Part shown: one piece after another, positions 34,214-41,775 of the stretch | Position numbering within the stretch: the first letter of the stretch is position 1 | Layout of the letters: each line of letters opens with the position of its first letter | DNA from: JBBPYC01 sp038200275 | Lineage (GTDB): Bacteria > Pseudomonadota > Gammaproteobacteria > Burkholderiales > Burkholderiaceae_C | Reading direction: 5' to 3' | Assembly: GCA_038200275.1 (NCBI GenBank) | Contig: JBBPYC010000102.1 | Span: 1-48,435, forward strand | Length of the DNA: 48,435 nt | Notes under the pieces: model-generated | The model's database searches: none | What the model was told of the DNA's origin: nothing | Seen by the model: only the letters and a program-made list of their open reading frames with translations | Translations under genes and position numbers: made by a program

Positions 34214-35911
34214 TCATTGCTGAACACAGGGTTTGAACAGGTCAAGCGACGGTTGATAGACTGACGTTTCCACGTCCATCAGGCCGAGCACCGAATGAAA
34301 ATAATTGTCATGTGAGATCCGCACATTGGCGTGACTGCGTAAGCAGCTCATGTCGATGCCGGTGCGGGCATTGAAGGCTGTTGACAGCCAAGTGATCCAA
34401 GGCACGTGCTTTTGCACGTCCGGCGCGACGCGGTAAGGCAGGCCATGCAGGTACAGATGGTTTTCGCCGAGCGACTCGCCGTGATCGGACACGTAAAGCA
34501 GGGCGCCGTCGAATCGCCTGCTCGCGGCTTCCAGCCAGTGAATCGCCGATGCGAGAAAGTGATCGGTGTAGGCGATCGTGTTGTCGTAGGCATTCAAGAG
34601 CTGCTGCTGCGAGCACGCTTGCAGCGCGGCTTGTTCACACTCAGGCAAGAACAGCTTGAATGCGGCCGGTGAACGGCGGAAATAAGCCGGCCCGTGGCTG
34701 CCCATCTGGTGCAACACAATCACCACGCCGTGCGCTACTCGCTGTGGGGGCAGCGCGGCAATCTGCGCGTCAAGTTGTTTGAGCATGATCTCGTCGAAGC
34801 ACTCGCCGTCGGCACACAAGTCCGGGTCGCTCAGCTCTGTCGTGGCGATGTGGGCGACTCGGTCGCAGACGCCTTTGCAGCCGGATTGATTGTCAATCCA
34901 CAGCACGGCAAGGCCAGCGTGTTGCAGGACGTCCAACAGGTTTTCATAGTTCGCTGCGCGGTCTCCATACGCGACGCGGCCCAAATGCGAAAACATGCAC
35001 GGCAGCGATGCCGCGGTGTTGGTGCCGCACGACCAGGCGTCGCGCTGGCTTGCCAGCGTTTCGAGCCGGTCCAGCGCGGACAACTCGGGCGTGGTCGCAC
35101 GCGGGTAGCCGTTCAGGCCGAAGTTGCCGGCCCGGGCGGTTTCACCCAGCACCAGCAGCAACATCGGGGGGCGTGTCTGCGATCCAGAGCGGGCGCCAAG
35201 ACGCGCGTCTTGTCCGATCGGCACCCGCGGCCGCTCTTGGGCCTGGCGCAACTCGACCTCTGCCGTGATCAATGAAAAGATCGAATTGAACGGATTGACC
35301 TCATAACGCAATTGCGGATGGTTGCGCATCAGAGAGGAGAAGTCCTGGAACATGGACAGCACTGCGGCTGCGAGCAGTACGACCGTTGCCAGCAACAAGC
35401 CGATGTTGCTCAATGCGCGACGCGCCGCAGGCAGCCGACGAAGCCGAATGCGCCACACCAGCCCAGCCGGCAGCAGACCAAAGCCGGCGATCCACAAAGC
35501 AAATCGCCATCCCAGCAGCGGACCCGCTTCGGACGGGCTGGACTGCACCACGTTCGTCATCATCGTGGGATCCAGCACGACGCCGAACATGACCATGAAG
35601 TACGCACCGATCGCGGTAGCGATCAGCAGAAATGCGATCGCTGGTTTGAGCAAAGCGCGCCAGTTCAGCAGTGCTAGCACCGCCACCGTACCGGTCAGAA
35701 TCACAACAAAAAACGCGACCCCCAACACGAAGCCGCGTGTGTTGTGCAACTCCGGCAAAGCCGCAAGATGACGCCATAAGGCAAAGTTGCCGATGCCGGC
35801 GATCCAGCATCCGGTCAGCAGGATCGGCCAGATCGGGTGATGGGTGCGGGGCTGAATCGACGCAGGATCGACGTGGTTCGCGTTCAGCACAGATCCTGCG
35901 GTTGTAAGCAC
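34214..35911 (-). CDS. eptA: Phosphoethanolamine--lipid A transferase
   Basis: An inner-membrane enzyme that adds phosphoethanolamine to lipid A phosphates, lowering surface charge and typically giving resistance to cationic peptides. Five hydrophobic segments fill the N-terminal third (IWPILLTGCWIAGIGNFALW, FVLGVAFFVVILTGTVAVLA and others). The periplasmic sulfatase-like domain shows VLGETARAGNFGLNGY, the nucleophile Thr in CGTNTAASLPCMFS, and YVSDHGESLGE and HLYLHG metal sites. The start is uncertain: an ATG at 36007 would overlap the upstream gene by 77 bases, so a GTG at 35911 (or 35890) is preferred; neither has a clear binding site. Length (565) fits the family. Confidence 0.9.
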   Translation of the reverse strand: MLTTAGSVLNANHVDPASIQPRTHHPIWPILLTGCWIAGIGNFALWRHLAALPELHNTRGFVLGVAFFVVILTGTVAVLALLNWRALLKPAIAFLLIATAIGAYFMVMFGVVLDPTMMTNVVQSSPSEAGPLLGWRFALWIAGFGLLPAGLVWRIRLRRLPAARRALSNIGLLLATVVLLAAAVLSMFQDFSSLMRNHPQLRYEVNPFNSIFSLITAEVELRQAQERPRVPIGQDARLGARSGSQTRPPMLLLVLGETARAGNFGLNGYPRATTPELSALDRLETLASQRDAWSCGTNTAASLPCMFSHLGRVAYGDRAANYENLLDVLQHAGLAVLWIDNQSGCKGVCDRVAHIATTELSDPDLCADGECFDEIMLKQLDAQIAALPPQRVAHGVVIVLHQMGSHGPAYFRRSPAAFKLFLPECEQAALQACSQQQLLNAYDNTIAYTDHFLASAIHWLEAASRRFDGALLYVSDHGESLGENHLYLHGLPYRVAPDVQKHVPWITWLSTAFNARTGIDMSCLRSHANVRISHDNYFHSVLGLMDVETSVYQPSLDLFKPCVQQ

Positions 35912-35930
35912 AACCGCATGCACATCGGCG

Positions 35931-36797
35931 TCAACACGCCAGCCCCAACGCACGCGCGTGATGGCGCAGGTGGTCTTCCATGAACGTGGCGATGAAGTGG
36001 TAGCCATGGTCGTAGCCGTCGTGCCGGCGCAGCGTCAGTGGCTGCGCGACCTGGTCGCAAGCAGCCTCCAGACGATCGGGCAGCAACTGGCCATCGGCTA
36101 AAAACTTGTCTGCCAGGCCCTGATCGACGAGGATGCCTTTCGGGTACGGCGCGGTGCGCTGCGACTGCATCAGCGCGCTTGCGTCGTGCGCGAGCCATTG
36201 TGTCCGGTCTGCGCCAAGGTAGCCGCCGAATGCCTTTTCGCCCCACGCACATTCTGATGGTGCGCAGATCGGCGCCAACGCAGATACCGACTGAAAACGC
36301 CCTGGGTGGCGCAGCGCAAGCGTCAACGCACCGTGCCCACCCATTGAATGGCCGAAAATGCCGATGCGCTCGGCGTCAACCGGGAACGCATCGGCCACGC
36401 CAGCCAGCAGTTCGTTCATCAACCAGCTCTCCATACGCCAATGGGTGGCCCACGGTGCTTGGGTTGCGTCCAGATAAAAGCCCGCACCGAGCCCGAAGTC
36501 CCAGCTTGCGCCTGCACCGTCAATCCGCTCGACGGCTGCGCCGCGAGGGCTGGTGTCTGGCGCGACCAGCGCGAGTCCGAGGTCGGCCGCCACGCGCTGC
36601 GCGCCAGCCTTGGCCATGAACGTGTCTTCATTGCAAGTCAGCCCGGCTAAATACAGCAGCGCTGGCACCGCATGTTGTTCCGCCTGCGGAGGCAAGTACA
36701 GACCGCAGCGCATAGGCAAGCCGGTCTCGGCCGAATCTTGCTCCAGCACGAGTTGCGTCCCACCGAAGCAGCGCGTCTGCGAAACCGTCTTGATCAT
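35931..36797 (-). CDS. fghA: S-formylglutathione hydrolase
   Basis: Hydrolyses S-formylglutathione to formate and glutathione, the second step of glutathione-dependent formaldehyde detoxification. The 288-residue esterase-D-type protein shows YLAGLTCNEDTFMAKAGAQ, PDTSPRG, the nucleophile Ser151 in GHSMGGHGALTLAL, and a C-terminal HDGYDHGYHFI with the catalytic His. The ATG at 36797 is preceded by GGAGAAGAG and overlaps the stop of the upstream hydrolase gene (ATGA). The usual partner, a class III alcohol dehydrogenase, is not in the window. Confidence 0.95.
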   Translation of the reverse strand: MIKTVSQTRCFGGTQLVLEQDSAETGLPMRCGLYLPPQAEQHAVPALLYLAGLTCNEDTFMAKAGAQRVAADLGLALVAPDTSPRGAAVERIDGAGASWDFGLGAGFYLDATQAPWATHWRMESWLMNELLAGVADAFPVDAERIGIFGHSMGGHGALTLALRHPGRFQSVSALAPICAPSECAWGEKAFGGYLGADRTQWLAHDASALMQSQRTAPYPKGILVDQGLADKFLADGQLLPDRLEAACDQVAQPLTLRRHDGYDHGYHFIATFMEDHLRHHARALGLAC

Positions 36798-37723
36798 GGC
36801 TCTTCTCCGTGTGCATGTGGCACCAGCAGCTCCAGCACCGCATCGGCAAATGCCGCGGGTTGCTCTTGGGGAAGATTATGGCCGGCCGATGCAACTACGC
36901 GGTGCATGCGCGGGCCGATGAAGTGGTGCGCATGCCGCTCGGTTCCGAGTGACGCCGCAACTCCATCTGCGGCACCATCGAGCGTGATCGACCGCACTTT
37001 AATCGGCGGCTGCGCAGCCAACCGCCGCTCGATGTGGTCGTACGCCGGATCGCCTTCGACGCGTCCATGCCGATGCCGGTAGGAGTGGATCACCACATCG
37101 ACGAAATCGGGGTTCTCAAGCGCCGCAGCGCTGCGTTGAAATACCGCTTCTTCGAACGTCCACCCAGGTGACCAGCTTTGCCATAAAAATCGACACAATG
37201 CTTGCCGATCACGTGCCAGTGCGGTCCGGCCCCGTTCGGTCAGGAAGTAGTACTGATACCAGAGCCGCCGTTCTTCCATTGGCTCGACCGGCTCTGCAGC
37301 CCGCGCAAGCTGCTGGATGTTGTAGCTACCCAGCGACACGAGCCCGGCACAACGTTCGGGCCAGAGCGCCGCCACCACACAGGCCGCGCGCCCGCCCCAG
37401 TCATAGCCAGCCAGCACGGCACGTTCGATCTGCAACGCGTTCAGCAATGCCTGCAGATCGGCGCCGAGCGCGCCTTGCTGGCCGGAGCGCATGGTCGTGT
37501 CGTCGACGAAGGTGGTGGGCCCAAAGCCGCGCATGTAAGGCACGATCACGCGGCAGCCGGCGTGGGCCAGGCAAGGTGCGACTTCAGCGTAGGCATGCAC
37601 GTCGTACGGAAAGCCGTGCAACAGCACGACCGGCGCACCCGCTGCATGACCGACTTGATGAAATGCAACGTCGAGCACGCCCGCGCGCACGCGACGTGGT
37701 GGACCCAGCGTGGTTTCCCTCAT
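36794..37723 (-). CDS. Alpha/beta-fold hydrolase with Asp nucleophile (epoxide hydrolase/dehalogenase-like)
   Basis: A 309-residue alpha/beta hydrolase. The oxyanion region is VVLLHGFPYDVHAY. The nucleophile elbow is GYDWGG, giving Asp108, which is the epoxide hydrolase/haloalkane dehalogenase pattern rather than the esterase one. The C-terminal His is in SAGHNLPQEQP. The start is uncertain: the ATG at 37723 is preferred to one seven codons upstream; neither has a clear binding site. It overlaps the start of the S-formylglutathione hydrolase gene by four bases, so the two are coupled, and it is divergent from the MCE permease gene. Substrate unknown. Confidence 0.85.
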   Translation of the reverse strand: MRETTLGPPRRVRAGVLDVAFHQVGHAAGAPVVLLHGFPYDVHAYAEVAPCLAHAGCRVIVPYMRGFGPTTFVDDTTMRSGQQGALGADLQALLNALQIERAVLAGYDWGGRAACVVAALWPERCAGLVSLGSYNIQQLARAAEPVEPMEERRLWYQYYFLTERGRTALARDRQALCRFLWQSWSPGWTFEEAVFQRSAAALENPDFVDVVIHSYRHRHGRVEGDPAYDHIERRLAAQPPIKVRSITLDGAADGVAASLGTERHAHHFIGPRMHRVVASAGHNLPQEQPAAFADAVLELLVPHAHGEEP

Positions 37724-37854
37724 GCTGCGGTATCCAACACGCATGTGGTAATGCGGGCGCGCGGGCGCAGAGCAGCGGGGCGAGTGATGAGAGATTTCAT
37801 GGGTGGGTCGTCGAGCGAATGTCAGTGTCAAGCGCTGGCCTATCATGCGCCGTG

Positions 37855-38715
37855 ATGAACAGCAGCACCCCTTCGGCGCCACGCTCAACCGCGAACGACG
37901 ACCGGCTCCGCGCATTCCCCCTCGGCCCCGTGCCCGCGCAGCTCAACGCGCACGCGCACCGAGCCATGGTGGTCGTGCAGCGCGCGGCGATGCTGGGTGT
38001 GCTGCTGCTGTCGCCTTCCACCTATGCAACGCACCGCGCACGACGTCGATTTGCGATCCGGATCTACCGCTCAACCACTACTGGGCTGCTTACGTTTTTG
38101 CTGCTGTCGACCAGTATGAGCGGCGTGTTGGTGTTGCTGTTCGCTTCGGCAGCGCGTGGCTTAGGCCTTTCACCGTTCGCGCTGGAAGGGATCGTGCGGG
38201 TGCTGCTGCTTGAGTTGATTCCGCTGCTGGCCGCTGTGTTCGTGTTGGTCGAAGTCACGCTGCCAGCTGCTGCGCTGCTGTCAGTGCGGCGGGCTGGCAG
38301 CCCACTACACCTCATTGGTACGCTGCCTGCGCACGGGCATGCCGAGGATATGCTGCGCGAAGCCGCGTTGCCGCGTGCGTTGGCGGGCATGGTGGCGCCG
38401 CTGGTGTTTTGCGTGATCGCGAGCTGGATTGCATTGGCGCTTGCCTACCTGATCCTTTACGGCACCACGCCGTGGGCGCTGCAAAGCTTTGCGCGCGTGC
38501 TCGGCAACGTGTTCGAACCCGCGGTGGCGATCGTCTGGTCTCTCAAGACCATTGCGTTCAGCGTCGGCTTGTCGCTGCTGCCGATCGCCGCGGCCATCAC
38601 ACCGCCGCGCAATCAGCGTGTTGATCCCGTCGATCTCACGTTGACCACACTGGTGCGCACCGGCGCGTTGCTGCTGCTGATCGAGCTGATCGCGCTGCTG
38701 GCGATCTATGCATAG
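37855..38715 (+). CDS. MlaE-family ABC lipid-transport permease
   Basis: The product (286 residues) has an N-terminal soluble stretch and about six hydrophobic segments in the MlaE layout: GLLTFLLLSTSMSGVLVLLF, VLLLELIPLLAAVFVLVEV, then the cytoplasmic AHGHAEDMLREAALPRALAG that precedes VAPLVFCVIASWIALALAYL, and two final helices. It pairs with an MCE protein and a lipoprotein downstream, as in Mla-type systems moving phospholipids between membranes. The segment equivalent to the usual ELGTM helix is altered (LPAAALLSV). No ATP-binding gene is adjacent. The ATG at 37855 is chosen because the long upstream frame overlaps the divergent gene. Confidence 0.8.
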   Translation: MNSSTPSAPRSTANDDRLRAFPLGPVPAQLNAHAHRAMVVVQRAAMLGVLLLSPSTYATHRARRRFAIRIYRSTTTGLLTFLLLSTSMSGVLVLLFASAARGLGLSPFALEGIVRVLLLELIPLLAAVFVLVEVTLPAAALLSVRRAGSPLHLIGTLPAHGHAEDMLREAALPRALAGMVAPLVFCVIASWIALALAYLILYGTTPWALQSFARVLGNVFEPAVAIVWSLKTIAFSVGLSLLPIAAAITPPRNQRVDPVDLTLTTLVRTGALLLLIELIALLAIYA

Positions 38716-38730
38716 TGCCGAGGCAATCCC

Positions 38731-39684
38731 GTGACCGATTCGCCGCGCCAGCGTGCCGGCAGCCGGCTTGAATTTCGGGCAACGGTGCTGCTGTGCACGG
38801 CCGGCCTGATGCTGGCGGCATCGCTCGTGTACCTGATGATCGCGCGGGGTGCCTTCAATGCGACCAGCATGCTGGTACTGACCACGGACAACTCGGAAGG
38901 CGCAGAGCCGGGAATGGACCTCACGTTCTCCGGCTTTCCGATCGGCCGCGTGCGCCGGATTGAGCTGGCGCCGGATGCGAGCGTGCGCATCGTGGTGGAT
39001 GTCGAGCAAGAAAACATGCATTGGCTGCGCAGCTCCAGCGTCTTCACGCTGGAACGCGGTATCGTTGGGGCCACGCGGATCAGGGCCTTCAGTGGCATCC
39101 TCACCGATCCTGCGCTGCCCGAAGGCGCGCAACGCGAACTGCTGCGCGGTGATGTGCAGGCTGAGATCCCACGGCTCGTCGTAACGCTGCGTGAGCTGAT
39201 TGATAACCTGAAGGACGTCACCGCGAGCGATTCGGCACTCTCGGCCACCTTCGGCAACGTGCGCCGGCTGAGCGACGGCTTCAACAAGCCGGGTGGGGTG
39301 GTCGGCGCGCTGCTCGGCGATAACGCAAGCGGCGAACAGCTCGGCTCCGTGCTGCAGCGCACGGATGCGTTGCTGGCCCGTGCCGACCGGCTGCTGGAGC
39401 AGGCTGGTACGCAGGTGTTTGGCAAGAACGGCGTCACGCGCGAGGCCCAGGCCACGGTATCGCAATTGAACCGGACGTTGCAGTCGACGCAGCGCAGCTT
39501 GGCGCGCGTTGATTCGGTGCTGAAAGAAGCACAGGGCATTGCCGCCAATACGCGCGGCGCGACTGAGGATCTGAGCCTGTTGCGGGGCGAAGTGGAAAGC
39601 AGCTTGCGCAACCTGGACCGGCTCGTCAACGAGGTCAATCAACGCTTGCCGTTTTCCACCGAACCGCGGGTGCGGTTGCCATGA
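38731..39684 (+). CDS. MCE-family (MlaD-like) substrate-binding protein
   Basis: A 317-residue inner-membrane-anchored protein: an uncleaved membrane anchor (VLLCTAGLMLAASLVYLMIA), then an MCE domain (about 45-125, with TFSGFPIGRVRRIEL and RIVVDVEQE) and a long alpha-helical/coiled-coil tail (LDRLVNEVNQRL and others). MCE domains form hexameric rings that bind lipid. The start is a GTG with GAGG upstream, 15 bases after the permease stop. The next gene's ATG overlaps this stop. Together the three genes form one operon. Confidence 0.88.
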   Translation: MTDSPRQRAGSRLEFRATVLLCTAGLMLAASLVYLMIARGAFNATSMLVLTTDNSEGAEPGMDLTFSGFPIGRVRRIELAPDASVRIVVDVEQENMHWLRSSSVFTLERGIVGATRIRAFSGILTDPALPEGAQRELLRGDVQAEIPRLVVTLRELIDNLKDVTASDSALSATFGNVRRLSDGFNKPGGVVGALLGDNASGEQLGSVLQRTDALLARADRLLEQAGTQVFGKNGVTREAQATVSQLNRTLQSTQRSLARVDSVLKEAQGIAANTRGATEDLSLLRGEVESSLRNLDRLVNEVNQRLPFSTEPRVRLP

Positions 39685-40403
39685 AGCGGCGCAAGTCTCA
39701 TGCGGCGGCCTGGCTGTGTGCAACCACGCTGCTGCTGGCTGCATGCGCTGCGACCGAGCCGCCACCGCGCTGGCAGGTTGATGCAGCAAATGCTTCCGAG
39801 CGATTTGTCGAAGCGTGGCTGGGCGGTGATCGCCGCGTAGAACAAGTCGAGTTCGACCGCGCACGGGAACGCGTCGCGCGCACCGGCCGTGCCGACCTAG
39901 TTGCACGGATTGAATTGTTGCGCTGCGCCGCGCGAATTGCCACGTTGATGATCGAGTCCTGCACCGGCTATAACCTGCTCAAAGACGCACTGGCAACGGG
40001 CGCGGAAAGCGCCTATGCCGACTACTTGGCGGGCATGCTTTCGCCGACTGAATCGGCACGCATCGCGTTGCTGCCAGCCGCCCAGCGTGCGGTCGCGGCA
40101 CTGGCCATCGCCCCTGGAGCCACTGAAAACGCATCGACCGACGTCGCGTTGGCTTCGATCGAGGACCCGCTGTCGCAATTGGTCGCAGCAGGTGTGCTGC
40201 TGCGCACCGGCCGCGCGACCGACGGCGTGATTGCGCAGGCGGTCAATAGCGCGTCGCAGCAGGGCTGGCGTCGTGCGTTGCTGGCTTGGCTGACATTGCA
40301 GAAGCAGCGAGCCGAGGCTGCCGGCGATGCGCCCGAGGCGCAGCGTGCACAACGCCGCATTGAACTGATCGCGCCACAAAAGCCGCCAGTCGAACGGCGT
40401 TGA
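39681..40403 (+). CDS. Lipoprotein of the MCE transport operon
   Basis: The product (240 residues) has a lipoprotein signal, with lipidated Cys22 in LLLAACAAT, so it is likely outer-membrane or periplasmic. The rest is mostly alpha-helical and Ala/Arg-rich, with cysteines in LRCAARIATLMIESCTGYN. It does not match the common PqiC/ABC-auxiliary lipoprotein strongly by eye. Its start overlaps the MCE gene stop (ATGA), so a role in the same lipid pathway is inferred from operon position. Confidence 0.8.
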   Translation: MKRRKSHAAAWLCATTLLLAACAATEPPPRWQVDAANASERFVEAWLGGDRRVEQVEFDRARERVARTGRADLVARIELLRCAARIATLMIESCTGYNLLKDALATGAESAYADYLAGMLSPTESARIALLPAAQRAVAALAIAPGATENASTDVALASIEDPLSQLVAAGVLLRTGRATDGVIAQAVNSASQQGWRRALLAWLTLQKQRAEAAGDAPEAQRAQRRIELIAPQKPPVERR

Positions 40404-40414
40404 TTGCAAGGGTA

Positions 40415-40440
40415 CACGAGCGGCCCAGTGGCAACTCGTG
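40415..40440. terminator. Weak hairpin between converging lipoprotein gene and dnaJ
   Basis: CACGAG (40415-40420) and CTCGTG (40435-40440) form a 6-bp stem around 14 bases. It lies in the 44-base gap between converging genes. There is no T-run, so the terminator role is only suggested by position. Confidence 0.25.
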
Positions 40441-40447
40441 CGTTGCC

Positions 40448-41602
40448 TCAGTCCCCGAAAAAGCTTTTTCGCAACTTTTCTTTCCAGCTGTCTCCAGCGG
40501 GTGAGTGCTTGCTGCCGCCTTTGCTGAGCGATTCGTCAAATTCCTTCAGCAGCTTGCGCTGGTGCTCGGTCAGCTTGACCGGCGTTTCCAGCAGTACGTG
40601 GCAATACAGATCGCCCGGCATGCTGGAGCGCACCCCTTTGATCCCTTTGCCGCGCAGGCGGAATTGCTTGCCCGTTTGCGTGCCTTCCGGGATGTCGATC
40701 GCCGCTTTGCCGGCCAGGGTCGGCACTTCGATCTCGCCGCCCATTGCAGCCGCTGCAAAACCGACCGGCACCGTGCAATGCAGGTCGTCGCCATCCCGCT
40801 GGAACACATCGTGCTGTTTGAGTCGGATCTCGATGTAGAGGTCACCTGGCGGCCCGCCGTTGGCGCCCGGCTCGCCGTTGCCAACGCTGCGGATGCGCAT
40901 GCCTTCGTCAATGCCCGAAGGGATGTTGACTTCGAGTGTCTTCTGCTTTTTTACCTTGCCTTGGCCGCGACACGTGATGCATGGATCGGGCACGATCTTG
41001 CCACTGCCGCGGCAGGTTGGGCAGGTCTGCTGCACGCTGAAAAACCCCTGGCGCATCTGCACGGCACCGGCGCCCTGGCAAGTGCCACAGGTCTTGGCTG
41101 AAGTGCCTGGCTTGGCGCCGCTGCCCTGGCAGGTGTCGCAAGCTTCCCAGCTTGGGATACGGATCTGCGCCTCTTTGCCGTCGGCCGCTTCTTCGAGCGT
41201 GACTTCCATGGCGTAGCTCAAGTCGGCACCGCGGAACACCTGACGTCCACCAGGCCGGCCGCCGCGCCCCTGCTGCTGGCTGAACATGTCGCCGAAGATG
41301 TCGCCGAAGGCTTCTGCAAATCCGCCGAAGCCCTCCGTGCCCGGGCCGCCGCGCATGTTCGGGTCAACGCCGGCATGGCCGAGCTGATCGTAAGCTGCCC
41401 GCTTTTGCGGATCGGACAGCATCTCGTAGGCTTCCTTGGCCTCCTTGAATTTTTCTTCCGATACTTTGCCGTCGCCTTGGTTGCGGTCGGGGTGATGCTT
41501 CATCGCAAGCTTGCGATAAGCCTTTCTGAGTTCGTCGTCGCCAGCGTTCTTCGGAACGCCGAGCGTCTCGTAATAGTCGCGCTTGCTGGTGGTGGTTGCC
41601 AT
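40448..41602 (-). CDS. dnaJ: Chaperone DnaJ
   Basis: Hsp40 partner of DnaK, delivering unfolded clients and stimulating its ATPase. The 384-residue protein has the J domain (about 6-75, with HHPDRNQGD), a Gly/Phe-rich segment (GTEGFGGFAEAFGDIFGDMF), four zinc-finger repeats (CDTCQGSG, CGTCQGAG, CPTCRGSG, CITCRGQG) and the C-terminal substrate-binding domain ending in KSFFGD. The ATG at 41602 begins the conserved N-terminus; no strong Shine-Dalgarno is visible. It lies 173 bases downstream of dnaK. Confidence 0.98.
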   Translation of the reverse strand: MATTTSKRDYYETLGVPKNAGDDELRKAYRKLAMKHHPDRNQGDGKVSEEKFKEAKEAYEMLSDPQKRAAYDQLGHAGVDPNMRGGPGTEGFGGFAEAFGDIFGDMFSQQQGRGGRPGGRQVFRGADLSYAMEVTLEEAADGKEAQIRIPSWEACDTCQGSGAKPGTSAKTCGTCQGAGAVQMRQGFFSVQQTCPTCRGSGKIVPDPCITCRGQGKVKKQKTLEVNIPSGIDEGMRIRSVGNGEPGANGGPPGDLYIEIRLKQHDVFQRDGDDLHCTVPVGFAAAAMGGEIEVPTLAGKAAIDIPEGTQTGKQFRLRGKGIKGVRSSMPGDLYCHVLLETPVKLTEHQRKLLKEFDESLSKGGSKHSPAGDSWKEKLRKSFFGD

Positions 41603-41710
41603 GAGGGGAAATCGGTTCGAAGAGAAAGGAACGTTGGGAGAAGTCGGGTGTCGGCCAGTCAACACATGACTGCTGGCAACCAGCGGACTTGCAGGTCCCA
41701 AAACGCCAGC

Positions 41711-41741
41711 GCCGACCACCCGATGAACTCGGGCGGTCGGC
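41711..41741 (-). terminator. Hairpin between dnaK and dnaJ
   Basis: GCCGACC and CCCGA at 41711-41723 pair with TCGGG (41729-41733) and GGTCGGC (41735-41741), with a single A-C mismatch, giving a 12-bp stem and a short loop. It lies 35 bases after the dnaK stop. Downstream on the minus strand the sequence has a GTTTT stretch but not a long T-run. It may reduce read-through from dnaK to dnaJ, a common feature of this operon. Confidence 0.5.
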
Positions 41742-41775
41742 GTGGCTTCAGCGTCGGCTCAGTGGAATGCTCAAG

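Noticed and set aside
34831..35100. Open frames overlapping eptA in other frames
   Set aside because: They show no family signature or binding site and are covered by the well-supported eptA frame.
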